Origin: Microdochium bolleyi
Taxonomy: Eukaryota > Ascomycota > Sordariomycetes > Xylariales > Microdochiaceae
DNA: 64,000 nt
Direction: 5' to 3'
NCBI GenBank assembly: GCA_001566295.1
Contig: KQ964245.1
Location: 2,113,524 to 2,177,523 of the forward strand
In this document: positions 60,677-64,000 of the stretch, one piece after another
How the letters are laid out: each line of letters starts with the position of its first letter
How positions within the stretch are numbered: position 1 is the first letter of the stretch
Translations under genes and position numbers: made by a program
Notes under the pieces: model-generated
Told to the model about the DNA's origin: nothing
The model's database searches: none
The model's input: only the letters and a program-made list of their open reading frames with translations

Positions 60677-62277
60677 TGCGTAAATATGGGGGGTCCTCTG
60701 CCAACAGCCGCAGGCTCTTGCTGCCCAGTGCCTTCCTTACTTCCTCTCTGCTGCGCTGTCGAAAAGGTCGTGGACTGGTAGTTTGCCCCGGGTATCTGAA
60801 TGGAAGGCCGCCGCAGTGGTGATGATCACCAGACAGGAAAATCTTCCTTCACGCCCTCGTCTGCGCGCGCGTTCGTTTTGTGCCGGTCAACGTATCATGC
60901 ATGATCTCTCACACTGCGCGTCCCCGCTACCTTTGCGCGCGTAGCGTTGTGCGGAGAGCTTCGCAACTTTTGCCTGCTGTACCTAGGCTGGGTTTGTCGT
61001 CGCTGTGGATGCACAAGCAGAAAAGAAGTGCAATGAACCAAGCGGTGCGGTGACAGCGCAAAGAAACCAGAATGGCGACGCGGGCGCAAAAGCTCAGCCA
61101 GAGGAAAAATGCCGGCCGCGTGTGGCCTGGCTGTTGTTTGTGGTCGCGCGGTGTCCGCCCGTCTTCTGCCTGCAGGCCGTCGTGGGCGATATCGCACGAA
61201 AGGTACAAATAAGTACGGTGGCTGGGGTTGCTGCAAGTGCTGCAAGTGCTGCTGCTGCCTCGGCGCTTGGGTTGCTTTTCCCCCCCCCGTCGCGGTTGAC
61301 TGGGTCGCGAGTTCTGGGCCACTGCAGATCTGACGATTTGAGGGTCCTCCCGTGATAGCCTCCAAGACCGTTTTTTCGGAACCCAAGGCCCTGTCAAGTT
61401 TTATTGTTCATGGAGTTGTGTTGCGTTGGCTGCCTCAGTTTCGTTCCCGTGACGAATAGTGGCGGGCGCGGCGGTGATGAGTTGTTCAGTGAGCGCTCGT
61501 GCGGAGAAGCTTCCCGCCGAGCTCCAGTTTCAAACAGAGTGTGTGGGGGTGCCCTCCCGCTGTCGTGGGTTCATGAACAAAGCCAACCGTCTTTCCGTGC
61601 GAACAATGCTGCTGCTGGGTCCCCAGGATATAAATGCGACGGCACGAAAAGAACAATGTATCGACAGCTCGGGATGGATCTGGGAGAAAAGAAAATCCTC
61701 ACACGTCCATTCGGCGAGCGGGCGGCGCACGAGGCACTTATGCATGCATGCACGCACGCCGCCGCCCTGCCCTTGCCATATGCCACGCCATCCATGCCTG
61801 CCCAAGGGCCCAAGGGGAGAGAGGGAGGGAGAGAGGGGCCTCATTGCAGGGTGCACATGCAGCTCAGTCTTGTCCTGGTTTTCAATAGTCCTGATTCGCT
61901 CCTCCTCGCTTATGCATAATCGCAACAAGAAAAGACCGAGCCCCTTGCTGTCAATAGGCCCATTGTCTCACTCTCCCGCTACTGATGTTGTGCGCCATGT
62001 GGACGTCGTCACTCGGCGGCGAAAAGGACCGGACATCGCGTTCTTCATTACTCCGTACTAGGTAAGGGTTTCGTAGGGAATTTATATAGTCATGCTTCCT
62101 GCAGAGAAACTGAGTTGCTTCTTGCGATACAAAAGAAACCGCGGGGAAAGGTTATATACAAGTTTGCGTATGGCTTTGACGCGCCGCGTCAGCTTGTGGA
62201 TGGTTGCATGTGATACCACATGCGACGGCTTTCCGCGGCCACGCTGGCCTCTCACAACTCGCCGATGATGTCCATCG
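60677..62277. other. intergenic, 1.6 kb
   Basis: Promoter of the unknown-protein gene and 3' flank of the Vtc gene. It contains CTGCAAGTGCTGCAAG-type tandem words at about 61230-61260. Frames at 61404-62061 plus are Cys/Ser/Arg-rich and lack a domain. No gene is supported. Confidence 0.45.
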
Positions 62278-63975
62278 TCACATTAGGCGTGATTGGCGGG
62301 GATGGCTCATTCCGAGCAGCAAGAGCCTGGTTGAGCTGTACATAAAGTTAGCGTTGTGCCCTCAATCACCAGAAATAAGTTTTATAGGGAAGACGACTTA
62401 CAGCAAGCACGAAATTCAGAATCAACGCAACCATGAGCGCAATGCTGACAGCCAGGGGACCGATCAGGTTGTCAAAGTCCTTGCCGCTGCGCTCGACAAT
62501 CATCTGCTGGCGGACCTTGAACATGGAGAACCCCCACACGCCCGCCATGATGGCGATGCAGATGTACGCGATGCCCATGCACTCGGCCACAAAGTTCTTG
62601 CCCGCCGCCGTGTACAGACCGACCGCCAGACTGCCCAGCAGGACGCAGATGTGCTGCCACTTGAGGAACGTGCGCTCGTTGGCGAGCCAGACCTTGGGCT
62701 CGACCTGCAGAGGACCCGCGTTCTTGATCAGGTACGCCGGCTTGGTGACGCCCTCGGGCAGCTGCGCCTGTTGCCGCTTGGCGCGCGCGTACTTGGACAG
62801 GGAGAAGGTTGGGAAGACGTTGGACAGTGCTCCATAGCCACTGCGCGCTCCTGCCTCCTCGATTTCGTCGCCTTCGTCGCCCTCACCACCAGGGCCGCCG
62901 CTGTTCAGCGTTCTCGAATCCGACACGGCAGGCTCCGCAGCCAGACGGTCAGACAGGTAGGACTTAGCCACCGGAGACGACGCAGCCGGCTTGTACGAAG
63001 AACGCCGCGCGCTCTTGCCCAGGAAGCTACCGACGACCTGCTCTGTCTCGGCCTGGATAGCCTTGCGCTGCTCCTCCTTGTCGTGGGCGGCTTGGGGGTC
63101 CTTGCGGATGTCGGTCTCCAAGTCGCCGAGCCAGAAGGGCAAGTTGTTGACGTAGTCCTCGAAGAGCGAGGCCACGCCGTGGACAAACTTGGAGAAGCTG
63201 GGCGCGGCGTGCACGAGATGGGAAGCCATCAGGTCCTCGATCCAGCGCGGCCGTCTCCGGCCCTCCTCCTCTCTGATCTTGATCTCCATCAGCGCGAAAG
63301 GGAACCGGTTGACCTCGCTTTGGTTCATGTCGCGGAAGGGAAACTTCATCTTGGAGCTGTCAATGTCGCGACGGTGCCACTCATCCGGTTCGCGGCATGG
63401 CCGGTCCTCGTTGAGAGTGTCCTCGCGGATGAACGCAGTATCGTTGTCGATGAGAATTCTGACGCGGTCATCCGCGGGCTTCTGGAAGGCAGTGCGGGTG
63501 TAGTTGGCACGCAGGACCGGCTCGAGCTTGAATTTTCTGATGAAAGCCTGGATCTCCTCGACTGTGTCCTGGAACTCCTTGATGGCCTCAGCAGACTGGC
63601 CCTGGCGCTCCATCTTCTGGATCGTCCGCTCCATCTTATACTCGCCGCTGATCAGGGGCTTGATCCACTTATCCTTGATCTTGAAGCGCTTCTCCTCGCT
63701 GCTGCCGTTCTCATGGATCATCTTCTGCTCGAGCACGATGTCGGGTGTGTCGGCCAGCTGACCGTACCAGCGCAGGCGCAGCGAGGCCGCGTTGACCTGG
63801 CGGTCGACCTTCTGGTTATAGAGCTCGAACTGGCGGTTGTCAAAGTAGATCGAGGTCGTCGCGAGGTCTTCGTTGCCATCGAGCTGCTTCGAGTCCTGCT
63901 GGGCGTAGTGGAGGGCAGGCAGGTGGCGGAGGACGGCTGTCTTGACCTCGAGGAGGTTGTCGGGGTGGACCCAGA
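62278..63975 (-). CDS. vacuolar transporter chaperone subunit, Vtc2/Vtc3-like, C-terminal part
   Basis: Two exons are seen, 63975-62402 and 62337-62278, ending NEPSPPITPNV-stop; the upstream SPX-domain exon lies beyond the window edge. The VTC complex makes polyphosphate from ATP and moves it into the vacuole. The first visible exon opens at a TAG acceptor with WVHPDNLLEVKTAVLRHLPAL, the start of the VTC polymerase-like tunnel domain. It retains LRLRWYG, the EQK pair and FREDTL-type motifs (FIREDTLNEDRP). Motifs such as SSKQLDGN-type spacing, DEWHRRDID, SKFVHGVASLFED and LPFWLGDLETDIRKDP favour Vtc2/3 over the catalytic Vtc4. The C-terminal DUF202 membrane module follows: VWLANERTFLKWQH, then three hydrophobic helices. 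The missing base of the split codon would be T if the usual FWVHPDN is made. The last exon uses a GCTAAC branch point. Confidence 0.88.
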
Positions 63976-64000
63976 CTAGAGAAACACACAACTTATATTA

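Overview
The window is nuclear DNA from a filamentous ascomycete (Pezizomycotina, most likely a Sordariomycete). The evidence is short introns (about 48 to 220 nt) with GTAAGT-like donors, TGCTAAC/CTGAC-like branch points and CAG/TAG acceptors, GC-rich codon use in highly expressed genes, and families typical of this group (DUF3425 bZIP factor, MARVEL protein, Yhm2, Pma1, Nic96). I rebuilt 14 genes by joining exons across splice sites so that phase and protein similarity agree. All names come from sequence recognition; no database search was run.

Layout: (1) 1-2274, minus: the 5' end of an O-acetylhomoserine sulfhydrylase-like gene with an apparent one-base frameshift, then a four-helix MARVEL protein. 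(2) 5241-12870, plus: a Faa2-type acyl-CoA synthetase and a large WD40 protein with a SUMO-interacting motif, the latter flanked by two AT-rich islands that look like decayed repeats. (3) 15330-17887, minus: a seven-exon Nrd1/Seb1-type RNA polymerase II termination factor; a decayed reading frame (17950-18435) begins 63 bp upstream in the opposite direction. (4) 19630-24903, plus: mitochondrial citrate synthase followed by the Yhm2 citrate/2-oxoglutarate carrier. (5) 24904-37772: about 12.9 kb with no gene I can support. (6) 37773-44013, plus: plasma-membrane H+-ATPase Pma1 and a DCAF4/WDR21-like WD40 protein. (7) 44814-63975, all minus: bZIP-DUF3425 factor, nucleoporin Nic96 with an FG-rich N terminus, a YDR109C-type FGGY kinase, a 992-residue protein of unknown function, and the C-terminal part of a Vtc2/3-like polyphosphate polymerase subunit cut by the window edge.

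The genes are mostly core housekeeping: mitochondrial citrate formation and export, fatty-acid activation, proton pumping, polyphosphate synthesis, nuclear pore and transcription termination. There is no sign of a secondary-metabolite cluster, CRISPR array or intact transposon. The points most worth a second look are the frameshift in the sulfhydrylase first exon, the isolated Pma1 regulatory-tail exon with an open retained-intron frame, the citrate synthase/Yhm2 pairing, the 12.9-kb gene-free interval, the FG repeats on Nic96, and the large unknown protein.
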